Assembly (NCBI RefSeq): GCF_017873955.1
Contig: NZ_JAGGKS010000002.1
Location: forward strand, 62,001 to 126,000
From: Sedimentibacter acidaminivorans
Lineage (GTDB): Bacteria; Bacillota; Clostridia; Tissierellales; Sedimentibacteraceae
Length of the DNA: 64,000 nucleotides
Direction: 5' to 3'
Below, in pieces: positions 8,661 to 16,553 of the stretch. The stretch's first letter is position 1, and every line of letters starts with the position of its first letter. Made by a program: the position numbers and the translations under genes. The notes under the pieces were generated by a model that searched no databases, was not told the origin of the DNA, and saw only the letters and a program-made list of their open reading frames with translations.

Positions 8661-9542
8661 TTAATATACTTTATCAGAATTTTTAATATCCTCTAACAGT
8701 TTTGTGTAATTGCTATATCTAATCTCACTAATTAAACCATTTGCAACCGCATCCTTAATAACACAGTCGGGCTCTTTATAATGCAAACAATCATCAAATC
8801 TACAACCTACACTAAATTTCTTAATTTCAGGATAATAATCACTCAATTCAAATTCATCTATTGAACCTAATTCAAAAGAACTAAAACCAGGTGTGTCAAC
8901 TACAAAACCACCAAAGTTAAGTTTATATATTTCAGCATGTCTTGTAGTATGCTTTCCTCTTTTTAATTTTTCGCTTATATCGCCAGTTTTTAACTCAAAG
9001 TTAGGTTGAACGGCATTCATCATTGATGATTTACCTACACCTGATGGTCCAGAAAATACACTAAGTTTATTCTTTAAAACATCTTTGAGATTTTCTATTG
9101 ACTCTATGTCTTTTATTGATGTAAATATAACTCTATATCCTGTATTTACATACATATCAACCAATTTCCTTTTTTTTTCTTCACTACAAAGGTCTGACTT
9201 ATTGAAACATATAATAGGTTTCAAATTATTTATTTCTGCTGCAATTAATAGTTTATCTAAAAGCAAAAAACTTGGTTCTGGATTAGAAACTGCAAAGAAA
9301 ATCAAAAGCTGCTCTACATTTGCCACTGATGGCCTTTTAATTTCATTAATTCTTTCTCCTATTTCTTCAATATATCCTGATTTTTCATTTTCTGTAGTAA
9401 GTCTTATTAGAACTTTATCCCCTACTAATGGTTTAATGTTTTTTAATCTAAAAAGACCTCTAGCTCTACACTCTATTACTTCATTTCCTATATCAACGTA
9501 ATAGTTGCCTCCAACTCCTCTTATAATTATACCCTCTATCAT
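8661..9542 (-). CDS. rsgA: Ribosome small subunit-dependent GTPase RsgA
   Basis: Circularly permuted GTPase that checks 30S subunit maturation. The 293-residue protein has an N-terminal OB fold, then G-motifs in permuted order: NKSD (114-117) before the P-loop GPSGVGKSS (165-173) and DTPG (216-219). The C-terminal zinc site reads C247, C252, H254, C260. Length is normal. It starts at ATG 9542, eight bases after the prkC stop. The prpC-prkC-rsgA-rpe-thiN order is the conserved Firmicute arrangement. Confidence 0.95.
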   Translation of the reverse strand: MIEGIIIRGVGGNYYVDIGNEVIECRARGLFRLKNIKPLVGDKVLIRLTTENEKSGYIEEIGERINEIKRPSVANVEQLLIFFAVSNPEPSFLLLDKLLIAAEINNLKPIICFNKSDLCSEEKKRKLVDMYVNTGYRVIFTSIKDIESIENLKDVLKNKLSVFSGPSGVGKSSMMNAVQPNFELKTGDISEKLKRGKHTTRHAEIYKLNFGGFVVDTPGFSSFELGSIDEFELSDYYPEIKKFSVGCRFDDCLHYKEPDCVIKDAVANGLISEIRYSNYTKLLEDIKNSDKVY

Positions 9543-9550
9543 AAGCTCTC

Positions 9551-11638
9551 CTATTCAAAGGTAATATCTGTTTTATCATACAACATATTATCTATATAAA
9601 TTTCAAAAGTTTCTGTACCAGAACCTTCTATATTAATTATTATACTTTGTTCTGATGTTTTTACTTCTTTTGAATATATTATTTCTCTACCATCATCTGT
9701 AACTTTTTGAACTACAACAAGTACTTTATCTTTATCTGAAGGAAGTGTTATTGTTAATGGATATGTTTTATCTTTAGTATTTTCACTCCCATTATCAGTT
9801 TCCCCTGGTTCTTCATCCCCTGGTTCTTCATCGGTGTTTTCTGAAACTAAAGGACCTATACTAACAGTCATCCAAATAGAAGTTTTAGCTTCTACGTCTT
9901 GACCACTCGGTACACTTTGCCTAATTACAAATCCAGCATCAACATCTTCACTGTTTTCCTCTGTTATTTGACCAACAGATAACCCATTTTGTAAAATTTT
10001 CAATTTAGCTTTTTCAACATCAAGACCTAGTAAATTAGGCATGGTAACATATGTTATTTTAGGTCCTTTACTAACTACGTAATCTACGTGATCATCAACC
10101 TCTGCTGATGTTTCTGCTTTAGGATATTGGTCAATTATTTGTCCTGATGGTGCTGTAGATGAATAATCTTTAGTAACTTCACCTTCTTTAAGTCCCATGT
10201 CAGCAAGAATCAATGCTGCCTCTATAGCATATTTACCTATAAGTTCTGGAACCTTAATTTCTTTTTTACCATTACTAACAACAACCTCTACTGGAAAATC
10301 TTTTTTAAGCTTAGTACCTTCATCTACGCTTTGTTCAATTACTTCTCCTTCTTCGAATTCATTGTTATATTGTCTATCTGATACACTATATACCAATCCT
10401 AAATCAATTATAATTTTTTCAGCTTCATTTTCATTCTTTCCTATTAAATCTGGAACAGTTACCTCTGGTACATAAAAAATTGCTCTAAACCCTACAAAGC
10501 CACCAATGACTGCTATAGCCAAGGCACATAAAATAGCTGCGACTGTTAACTTTAGATTATTTTCTTTATCTCCTTCATTTATATTTTCATTATTGTTTTT
10601 ATTTTTTTGTTTTTTCTTTTTATTTGATTTATTATTTTCCGAATTTTCGTCATCACCAAAAAAGGCCTTAAAAGCTTCATCTGAACTATCATCAATTAAA
10701 TTCACTCCAACTACTTTCTTTTTATCATCATAGTTGATATCTTGATTTATTTTTGGCATCACAATAGTTGGTGAATCAACTATTTCTTCCTGAGCTATTG
10801 AATAATCATTTCTTTCATATCCATATATTGAATTCAGTGAAGTTAGAAATTCTTCGATACTCTGAAATCTATAACTCTGATTTTTTTCTAAACATTTCAA
10901 TATTATATCTTCTAACGATTGTGAAATCCTTTTATTATTTAATTTATTAGATGGGGGAATTGGTTTTTCTTGAATTTGCATCATAGCAACCGATATATGA
11001 TTATCTGCATCAAAAGGGAGAGACCCTGTAATCATTTCATACATTACTATACCTAGAGAATAAATATCAGATTTTTCATCAACATATCCTCCTCTTGCTT
11101 GTTCAGGTGAAAAATAATGTACTGAACCGATAACATTTGATGTGTTGTTTATTGTTGAGCTAGTAGATGCTCGTGCAATTCCAAAATCAGCAACTTTAAC
11201 AGTACCATCACTAGTTAAGAGTATATTATGTGGTTTTATATCTCTGTGAACTATTTTATTTGAATGAGCATGTTTAAGTGCTTCTGCAATTTGTCTTGAT
11301 ATTCTTATTGTTTCCTGTTCATCTAAACTTCCCTTTGATTTTATATAATCTTTAAGAGTTTCACCTTTTATATATTCCATGACTATATAATATATGCCAT
11401 CCTCTATACCTGTATCATATATATTGACTATATTTGAATGCATTAAGCTTGCAGCTGATAGTGACTCCTGCTTAAATTTTTCTACAAATTCAGGGTCTGA
11501 TGTTAATTCATCTCTAAGAACCTTAATTGCAACATAACGATTTAATACATTACATTTAGCCTTATAAACAACAGACATTCCTCCTCCACCAATTCTCTCC
11601 ATAATTTCATATCTATTTCCTAGTACTTTACCTATCAT
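9551..11638 (-). CDS. prkC: PASTA-domain Ser/Thr protein kinase PrkC
   Basis: Membrane receptor kinase that senses peptidoglycan fragments and phosphorylates cytoplasmic targets. The 695-residue protein has a Hanks-type kinase domain (about 1-270) with GGGGMSVVYKA, K39, HRDIKPHN (131-138) and DFG (151-153). A Lys/Asn-rich juxtamembrane stretch (about 333-361) precedes one transmembrane helix at about 363-389. Three extracellular PASTA repeats follow (about 391-457, 459-526, 528-596), then a short acidic linker with a doubled EEPG and a C-terminal beta-rich domain (about 625-695). The start ATG overlaps the prpC stop as ATGA, so kinase and phosphatase are coupled. Confidence 0.95.
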   Translation of the reverse strand: MIGKVLGNRYEIMERIGGGGMSVVYKAKCNVLNRYVAIKVLRDELTSDPEFVEKFKQESLSAASLMHSNIVNIYDTGIEDGIYYIVMEYIKGETLKDYIKSKGSLDEQETIRISRQIAEALKHAHSNKIVHRDIKPHNILLTSDGTVKVADFGIARASTSSTINNTSNVIGSVHYFSPEQARGGYVDEKSDIYSLGIVMYEMITGSLPFDADNHISVAMMQIQEKPIPPSNKLNNKRISQSLEDIILKCLEKNQSYRFQSIEEFLTSLNSIYGYERNDYSIAQEEIVDSPTIVMPKINQDINYDDKKKVVGVNLIDDSSDEAFKAFFGDDENSENNKSNKKKKQKNKNNNENINEGDKENNLKLTVAAILCALAIAVIGGFVGFRAIFYVPEVTVPDLIGKNENEAEKIIIDLGLVYSVSDRQYNNEFEEGEVIEQSVDEGTKLKKDFPVEVVVSNGKKEIKVPELIGKYAIEAALILADMGLKEGEVTKDYSSTAPSGQIIDQYPKAETSAEVDDHVDYVVSKGPKITYVTMPNLLGLDVEKAKLKILQNGLSVGQITEENSEDVDAGFVIRQSVPSGQDVEAKTSIWMTVSIGPLVSENTDEEPGDEEPGETDNGSENTKDKTYPLTITLPSDKDKVLVVVQKVTDDGREIIYSKEVKTSEQSIIINIEGSGTETFEIYIDNMLYDKTDITFE

Positions 11639-12381
11639 AAGTTATCACCTCTATAACTATTATCAATAATAATAACGGTTATGTTATCAGTACCTCCATT
11701 ATCATTGCAAAATTTAATTAATTTTTTTACACTATCTGAACTACCGTAGGTTTTAATAATATTCATTATTTCATCATCTAATAAATGAGTTGTCAATCCA
11801 TCTGAACACAAGAGCAAGATATCATTTTCAATAAGTTCAATTTCAAATATATCTATAGATATATTTTCTTCACTTCCAATTGCCCTTGTAATGATATTTT
11901 TTTGTGGATGAATTTTAGCTTCTTCTCTTGATATTTTACCTTCTTTAACTAGTTCTCTAACATATGTATGATCTTCAGTAATTTGTTTTATATTATTATC
12001 TCTTAATATGTAAGTTCTACTATCTCCTACATTACCAATATATGCAATATTATCTTTTAAATCTATAACAGCCATAGTAACTGTCGTTCCCATACCTAAG
12101 TATTCGTCTTTGTTTGATGCCTCTTGTAATATTTTAATATTTGCAGCTTTTATACTTTGGTCTATAAATGTTGGTATTTTAAAATCATCGTTCTCAATAC
12201 CTTTAATGAAATAACTCCTTATTACATCAATAAGCATAGAACTTGCAATTTCACCTGCTTTATGTCCTCCCATACCATCAGCGACAGCATAGAGGTTGTA
12301 CCTCTCCGTCTCTTCAATTATTAAATTATCTTCATTTTTATCCCTAATTATACCTTTATTAGTTTCAAAGTAAACATTCAT
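11635..12381 (-). CDS. prpC: PP2C-family Ser/Thr phosphatase PrpC
   Basis: Metal-dependent phosphatase that reverses PrkC phosphorylation. The protein of 248 residues shows the PP2C motifs RDKNEDN (about 13-19), YAVADGMGGHKAGE (31-44), LLLCSDGLT and GGTDNITVIII. The preferred start is ATG 12381 (MNVYFETNKG) with GAGGTG upstream; a GTG 12 bases earlier overlaps the rlmN stop but would add MRCF without a separate ribosome site. The stop overlaps prkC (ATGA). Confidence 0.94.
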   Translation of the reverse strand: MNVYFETNKGIIRDKNEDNLIIEETERYNLYAVADGMGGHKAGEIASSMLIDVIRSYFIKGIENDDFKIPTFIDQSIKAANIKILQEASNKDEYLGMGTTVTMAVIDLKDNIAYIGNVGDSRTYILRDNNIKQITEDHTYVRELVKEGKISREEAKIHPQKNIITRAIGSEENISIDIFEIELIENDILLLCSDGLTTHLLDDEIMNIIKTYGSSDSVKKLIKFCNDNGGTDNITVIIIDNSYRGDNL

Positions 12382-12389
12382 AAAGCACC

Positions 12390-13418
12390 TCACATTTTCA
12401 AAAAATTATTTCTAAGTTGCCCACATGCTGCCTGTATGTCACTTCCCAGTTCTCTTCTTACAGTTGCATTTATTCCCTGTTCTAACAATATTTTTTTAAA
12501 ATTCTCAATATTTAAATTTGTTGAAGGACTAATATTACTTTCCTTAACATAATTACAAGGTATTAAATTAACATTACATAGTTTGTTTTTTAAAAGTTCA
12601 GACAACAATTTAGCATCCAATATACTATCATTAAAACCTTTTATCATTATATACTCAAATGTAAGTCTTCTACCAGTTTTATTTAGATAATAATCACAAG
12701 ATGCCATTAATTCAGCCAGTTTATATTTTTTAGCCATGGGTAACAATTCTTCCCTTTTTTCCTGTGTTGATGCATGCAATGATATTGCAAGGGTTATAGG
12801 TAAGTTTTCATCTGCCAACTTATATATTTGAGGAACTATGCCACATGTTGATAATGTGATTTTTCTCATAGATATATTTTGGCCTCTCTCATCATTAATA
12901 ATATTTAAAAATCTCACAACATTTTCATAATTATCAAGAGGTTCACCAGAACCCATTATGACAACATTATTAATTTTATCTTTAATATCTTTTTGTATTG
13001 TATATATTTGTTTTAGCATTTCAGCTGCTGATAAATGACGAATAAATCCATTTTTTGTAGAAGCACAAAATGTACATCCCATCTTACACCCGACCTGTGA
13101 TGAAATGCATGCAGTATTTCCATATTTATATTTTAAGTATACAGATTCACAAACATTTCCATCTTCAAAAACAATTACATATTTTTTTGTTTCATCTAAC
13201 TTAGATTCAAGTTTTAATTCTACCGAAGCATTTGTAAATTCAAAGTGTTTCATAAGTAGTTCTTTTGTACTTTTTGATACATTACTCATTTCATCAAAAC
13301 TATCAATTGTTTTATTATGTATCCACTCAAACAGTTGTTTTGCCTTGTATTTCGGCTCCCCAAGCTCTATAATTTGCCTTTCAAGTTCACTAAAATATAA
13401 ATTATCAATTTTTATCAT
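12390..13418 (-). CDS. rlmN: Dual-specificity RNA (adenine-C2) methyltransferase RlmN
   Basis: Radical-SAM enzyme that methylates C2 of A2503 in 23S rRNA and A37 in some tRNAs. The 342-residue protein has the cluster motif CKMGCTFC (C111, C115, C118), MGSGEPLDNY, and the C-terminal mechanistic cysteine in AACGQL. Length is normal. Start is ATG at 13418; the ribosome site is weak (GAAGGAAAAAAT). A predicted promoter at 13604-13632 and a structured leader of about 180 bases precede it, unlike the closely packed genes downstream. Confidence 0.94.
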   Translation of the reverse strand: MIKIDNLYFSELERQIIELGEPKYKAKQLFEWIHNKTIDSFDEMSNVSKSTKELLMKHFEFTNASVELKLESKLDETKKYVIVFEDGNVCESVYLKYKYGNTACISSQVGCKMGCTFCASTKNGFIRHLSAAEMLKQIYTIQKDIKDKINNVVIMGSGEPLDNYENVVRFLNIINDERGQNISMRKITLSTCGIVPQIYKLADENLPITLAISLHASTQEKREELLPMAKKYKLAELMASCDYYLNKTGRRLTFEYIMIKGFNDSILDAKLLSELLKNKLCNVNLIPCNYVKESNISPSTNLNIENFKKILLEQGINATVRRELGSDIQAACGQLRNNFLKM

Positions 13419-13501
13419 TATTTTTTCCTTCTACTAATTTATTCAATATTGTTTGACCAAAAATCTTCATGTAGGCATCTCATAAAACAAAGATAATTTT
13501 A

Positions 13502-13589
13502 AGGTATTAAATCATAAAGCAAGCCAGATAACGGCTTGCATCAAAACGATTCAATAAATACCTCATAACAAAGACGTACGTCTTTGTTA
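13502..13589 (-). other. Structured leader upstream of rlmN
   Basis: Reading leftwards, the leader contains a perfect 24-base palindrome (13566-13589, half-site TAACAAAGACGT), then a 7-base-pair long-range pairing (13557-13563 with 13502-13508) that encloses a GC-rich hairpin GCAAGCC/GGCTTGC (13519-13539). The inner hairpin is followed by the T-rich GCTTTATGATTT, so it may terminate or attenuate. No known riboswitch is recognised. A 19-codon ATG reading frame crosses it but has no ribosome site. Confidence 0.5.
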
Positions 13590-13603
13590 CATTAGTTGTA
13601 TTT

Positions 13604-13632
13604 ATTATATCATAACCTTTTTAACTTCGCAA
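13604..13632 (-). promoter_or_regulatory. Predicted promoter for rlmN-prpC-prkC
   Basis: TTGCGA (13627-13632), 17 bases, TATAAT (13604-13609), with TGA directly before the -10, giving an extended -10 (TGnTATAAT). It overlaps the 3' end of rsmB. Confidence 0.7.
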
Positions 13633-14944
13633 TAAAAAAGCCATCCATCCTATGTAAATGTGGAAATATTTCTACATATCCTTTTTGGGATGTTTCAAAA
13701 CTATTTTTCGTTTGTTCTGATATATCAACCATTATAAAATTTGAATTACTTTTCAAAAAATTATTAATCATATTTATATTTTCTTCTTTATTAACAGTAC
13801 ACGTTGAATAAACTAGTTCTCCTCCTAATTTTAAATATTTAGACGCATTTTCTAAGATTTTAAATTGAATTTTTTGAATACTCTCAAGATCTGATTCCAA
13901 TTTATTATATTTTATTTCAGGCTTTCGTCTAATTATCCCAAGTCCTGTGCATGGAACATCAACAATACAATAATCGGCCCTATTTATTAATTTTCTATCT
14001 AAAACAGTAGCATCGTATGTTTCAACAAAAATGTTTTCTACACCCAATCTCTTTTTATCATATTCTATAAGAGAAATTTTATTCTCATATACATCTCTAC
14101 TTATTATTTTTCCTTTATTTTTCATCATCTCAGCCGCATTTAAAGACTTACCACCAGGAGCTGCACACAAATCGATAACTAAACTGTTTTCCTTTGGATT
14201 CAAAACCTGTCCTGCTAACATAGAGCTTTCGCTTTGAATTGAAAATAGGCCACTTTTATATTCATTCATTTTATCTATTTCAACAGGATTTTCAATTATT
14301 ATACCCTTATCTAAATACTTGCATTCTTCGACAATCATACCCTTACGTTCTAAAATACGTATTAACTCACCTCGTGATACTTTTAGAGTATTTACTCTAA
14401 TTGTAAATGGAGCTTGCGAATTATTAGCAACCAAAACATCTTCTATTTTATCTTTTCCAAACTCACCTATCCACCTAGAAACAAGCCATTTTGGATAAGA
14501 ATATTTTACACTTAAAAAATCAATATGAGAAAGTTTATTCATATCACGTATTATATTATCTTTATTTCTAATAATATTTCTCAAAACTGCATTTACAAAC
14601 TTAGATGCTCTAACATTTACATTTCGTTTAATATGTTCTACACTTTCATTAACTACAATATTTTCAAATGAATTGTCAAGAAAATATAATTGATATACAG
14701 CAAGTCTAAGAGTAAAAAGAACTTCTGACTCCATTTTTTTAGTTTTTGTTTTAGACATTTGATTGATTACCCAATCAATCAACATTAAATTTTCAACTAC
14801 ACCTAAAACAGATTTTCTATAAATAGAGTTATACTTGACATCTATATTTTTTATATCATTATTGATAACTAAATTTGAATAAGATTTATCTCTAAATATT
14901 TTTTTCAATGATTCAATAACAGCTACTCTATAATTATTATCCAA
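13610..14944 (-). CDS. rsmB: 16S rRNA (cytosine-967-C5)-methyltransferase RsmB
   Basis: Methylates C967 of 16S rRNA. The 444-residue protein has an N-terminal NusB-like helical domain (about 1-135) and a Rossmann methyltransferase domain with VIDLCAAPGGKSLNAAEMM (about 256-274), DVPCTGLGIIRRKPE with the first catalytic cysteine C332, and YSTCTVNKEEN with the second cysteine C382. Both are intact. The start is TTG at 14944 (MDNNYRVAV), with AGAGG about 9 bases upstream; no in-frame ATG is nearer. It is separated from fmt by about 180 bases containing its own predicted promoter and a 5' hairpin. Confidence 0.93.
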   Translation of the reverse strand: MDNNYRVAVIESLKKIFRDKSYSNLVINNDIKNIDVKYNSIYRKSVLGVVENLMLIDWVINQMSKTKTKKMESEVLFTLRLAVYQLYFLDNSFENIVVNESVEHIKRNVNVRASKFVNAVLRNIIRNKDNIIRDMNKLSHIDFLSVKYSYPKWLVSRWIGEFGKDKIEDVLVANNSQAPFTIRVNTLKVSRGELIRILERKGMIVEECKYLDKGIIIENPVEIDKMNEYKSGLFSIQSESSMLAGQVLNPKENSLVIDLCAAPGGKSLNAAEMMKNKGKIISRDVYENKISLIEYDKKRLGVENIFVETYDATVLDRKLINRADYCIVDVPCTGLGIIRRKPEIKYNKLESDLESIQKIQFKILENASKYLKLGGELVYSTCTVNKEENINMINNFLKSNSNFIMVDISEQTKNSFETSQKGYVEIFPHLHRMDGFFIAKLKRL

Positions 14945-14978
14945 ACTAATACCTCTATTTCATTATTTTTCATAAACA

Positions 14979-15016
14979 AAGGATAAAAGTTGATTATTAA
15001 ATCAACTTTTATCCTT
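14979..15016 (-). other. 17-bp stem-loop at the 5' end of the rsmB transcript
   Basis: AAGGATAAAAGTTGATT pairs perfectly with AATCAACTTTTATCCTT around ATTA. It directly follows the predicted -10 of the rsmB promoter, so the mRNA would begin in or just before it. Beyond the stem the minus strand reads TATGAAAAATAATG, not a T run, so a 5' stabilising hairpin or operator is more likely than a terminator. Confidence 0.6.
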
Positions 15017-15019
15017 GTT

Positions 15020-15048
15020 ATTATAATACACTTAGTTTTATTATACAA
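15020..15048 (-). promoter_or_regulatory. Predicted promoter for rsmB
   Basis: TTGTAT (15043-15048), 17 bases, TATAAT (15020-15025), directed leftwards towards rsmB. Confidence 0.6.
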
Positions 15049-15064
15049 TAATTATTTATTATAC

Positions 15065-15085
15065 TATAAATTATAAATTATAAAT
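15065..15085. repeat. Three tandem copies of a 7-base unit
   Basis: The unit TATAAAT occurs three times in a row in the fmt-rsmB intergenic region. It is A/T only and may be simple-sequence drift. Confidence 0.6.
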
Positions 15086-15090
15086 TACCT

Positions 15091-15111
15091 GGTACGCATT
15101 CAATGAGTACC
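15091..15111 (-). terminator. Hairpin downstream of fmt
   Basis: GGTAC and GTACC flank an 11-base centre containing CATTCAATG. On the minus strand it is followed by AGGTAATTTATAATTT. It lies 15 bases after the fmt stop and matches the asnS hairpin (5865-5885) at 17 of 21 positions. Confidence 0.5.
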
Positions 15112-15125
15112 CTATAATAGTTCTC

Positions 15126-16058
15126 CTATTGTTGTAAATATATTTTATTTGGAAATTTATTACCTCTTAAATAATCACTTACTTTCATCTTATTTTTACC
15201 TGGCATTTGTATTTCCTTAAGAATTACAATACCATCTAATGCAGTAACAAATATTCCCTCATTATTAGCTTTCAATATAAAACCTGGATTTACTTCTGTT
15301 TTTTCATTAATGTACAATGATTTATATACTTTAATTTTGTTTCCCTCATGCATAAAGTATGCACTTGGCCAAGGTGAAAGCCCTCTGATTAAGTTATGAA
15401 TATTTTGTGCCGTATCGTTCCAATTAATTTTTGTATTTTCTTTATCAAGCATAGGAGCATAATTTGATAGTGAGTTATCTTGTTTTTCTCTTAGTATTTC
15501 ATCGCATTCTATACCCTTTAAAGTTTCAATCAACAATCTAGCTCCTTGAATTTTAAGCTCATCATGCAATTCACCAACATTCATATTATCATCAATATCT
15601 ATTTTAGACTTCAAAAGCATATCCCCTGTATCTAATCCAACATCCATAAACATGGTAGTAACACCTGTGGTCTTTTCACCATTAATTATAGCCCAATTTA
15701 GTGGTGCTGCACCTCTGTATTTTGGTAAAAGAGATGCATGAACATTTATACAACCATACTTAGGTATACTGAGTATCTCTTTATTAAGAATCTGCCCATA
15801 AGCAACAACAACAATAAAATCAGGTTTACAACTTTCTAATTTTTTTATATTTTCCTCAAACTTTATTTTGTTAGGTTGAAAAATTTCAAGTTCAAGTTCT
15901 TCAGCTTTGATTTTGACATCTGATTTTTTTAACTTCTTACCCCTTCCAGATGGCTTATCTGGTTGAGTTACAACAAGCTTTATATCATATCCATTTTCAT
16001 TGAGATGTTCTAATGTTGGGACTGCAAATTCTGGTGTTCCCATAAAAATTACTTTCAT
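15126..16058 (-). CDS. fmt: Methionyl-tRNA formyltransferase
   Basis: Formylates initiator Met-tRNA using 10-formyl-tetrahydrofolate. The 310-residue protein has the N-terminal VIFMGTPEFAVPTL motif, the catalytic set N105, H107 (INVHASLLPKYRG) and D143 (GLDTGDM), and a C-terminal OB-like tRNA-binding domain. Length is normal. ATG at 16058 lies eight bases after the def stop, the usual def-fmt pairing that links formylation to deformylation. Confidence 0.95.
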   Translation of the reverse strand: MKVIFMGTPEFAVPTLEHLNENGYDIKLVVTQPDKPSGRGKKLKKSDVKIKAEELELEIFQPNKIKFEENIKKLESCKPDFIVVVAYGQILNKEILSIPKYGCINVHASLLPKYRGAAPLNWAIINGEKTTGVTTMFMDVGLDTGDMLLKSKIDIDDNMNVGELHDELKIQGARLLIETLKGIECDEILREKQDNSLSNYAPMLDKENTKINWNDTAQNIHNLIRGLSPWPSAYFMHEGNKIKVYKSLYINEKTEVNPGFILKANNEGIFVTALDGIVILKEIQMPGKNKMKVSDYLRGNKFPNKIYLQQ

Positions 16059-16066
16059 TATACCAC

Positions 16067-16513
16067 CTACTCTTTTTCAATTCTATCTATAAACAATACT
16101 CCATTTAAATGGTCTACCTCATGGCATATGCATCTAGCCAAAAGGTCTTCTGCGACTAAAGTAACTTCATCTCCATTTTCATTAGTATATTCAACCGTTA
16201 CATTTTTAGGTCTTACAACATTACCTTTTATTTCTGGAACGCTCAAGCAACCTTCTTGATCAATTTGTTTTCCTGAAGATTTAACTACCCTTGGATTAAT
16301 CATTTTATAAACATACTCATCACCAATATCAATAACTACAAGCCTCTTTAATATCCCAACTTGTGGTGCAGCTAGACCAATTCCATCTTTTTCATACATG
16401 GTATCTACCATATCATCAAGTAAAGTTAAGATTTTATTATCGATCTTTGTAACTTCTCTGCTTTTCTTTCTAAGAATTTCATCTCCATTAATTCTAACAG
16501 TTCTTAAAGCCAT
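16067..16513 (-). CDS. def: Peptide deformylase
   Basis: Metalloenzyme that removes the formyl group from nascent proteins. The 148-residue protein carries motif 1 GIGLAAPQVG (44-53), motif 2 EGCLSVPE with C89, and motif 3 HEVDHLNG (131-138) with two histidine ligands and the catalytic glutamate. The short length without an insertion fits the type I (bacterial, E. coli-like) class. ATG at 16513 follows TAGGAGGCAAATAA. It lies 41 bases after priA and directly precedes fmt. Confidence 0.95.
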   Translation of the reverse strand: MALRTVRINGDEILRKKSREVTKIDNKILTLLDDMVDTMYEKDGIGLAAPQVGILKRLVVIDIGDEYVYKMINPRVVKSSGKQIDQEGCLSVPEIKGNVVRPKNVTVEYTNENGDEVTLVAEDLLARCICHEVDHLNGVLFIDRIEKE

Positions 16514-16553
16514 TTATTTGCCTCCTACTTATAATTACATAAAATTTATATTC

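Noticed and set aside
13510-13566. 19-codon leader ORF (ATG AGG TAT ...) in the rlmN leader
   Set aside because: No ribosome binding site precedes the ATG, and the region is better explained by hairpins.
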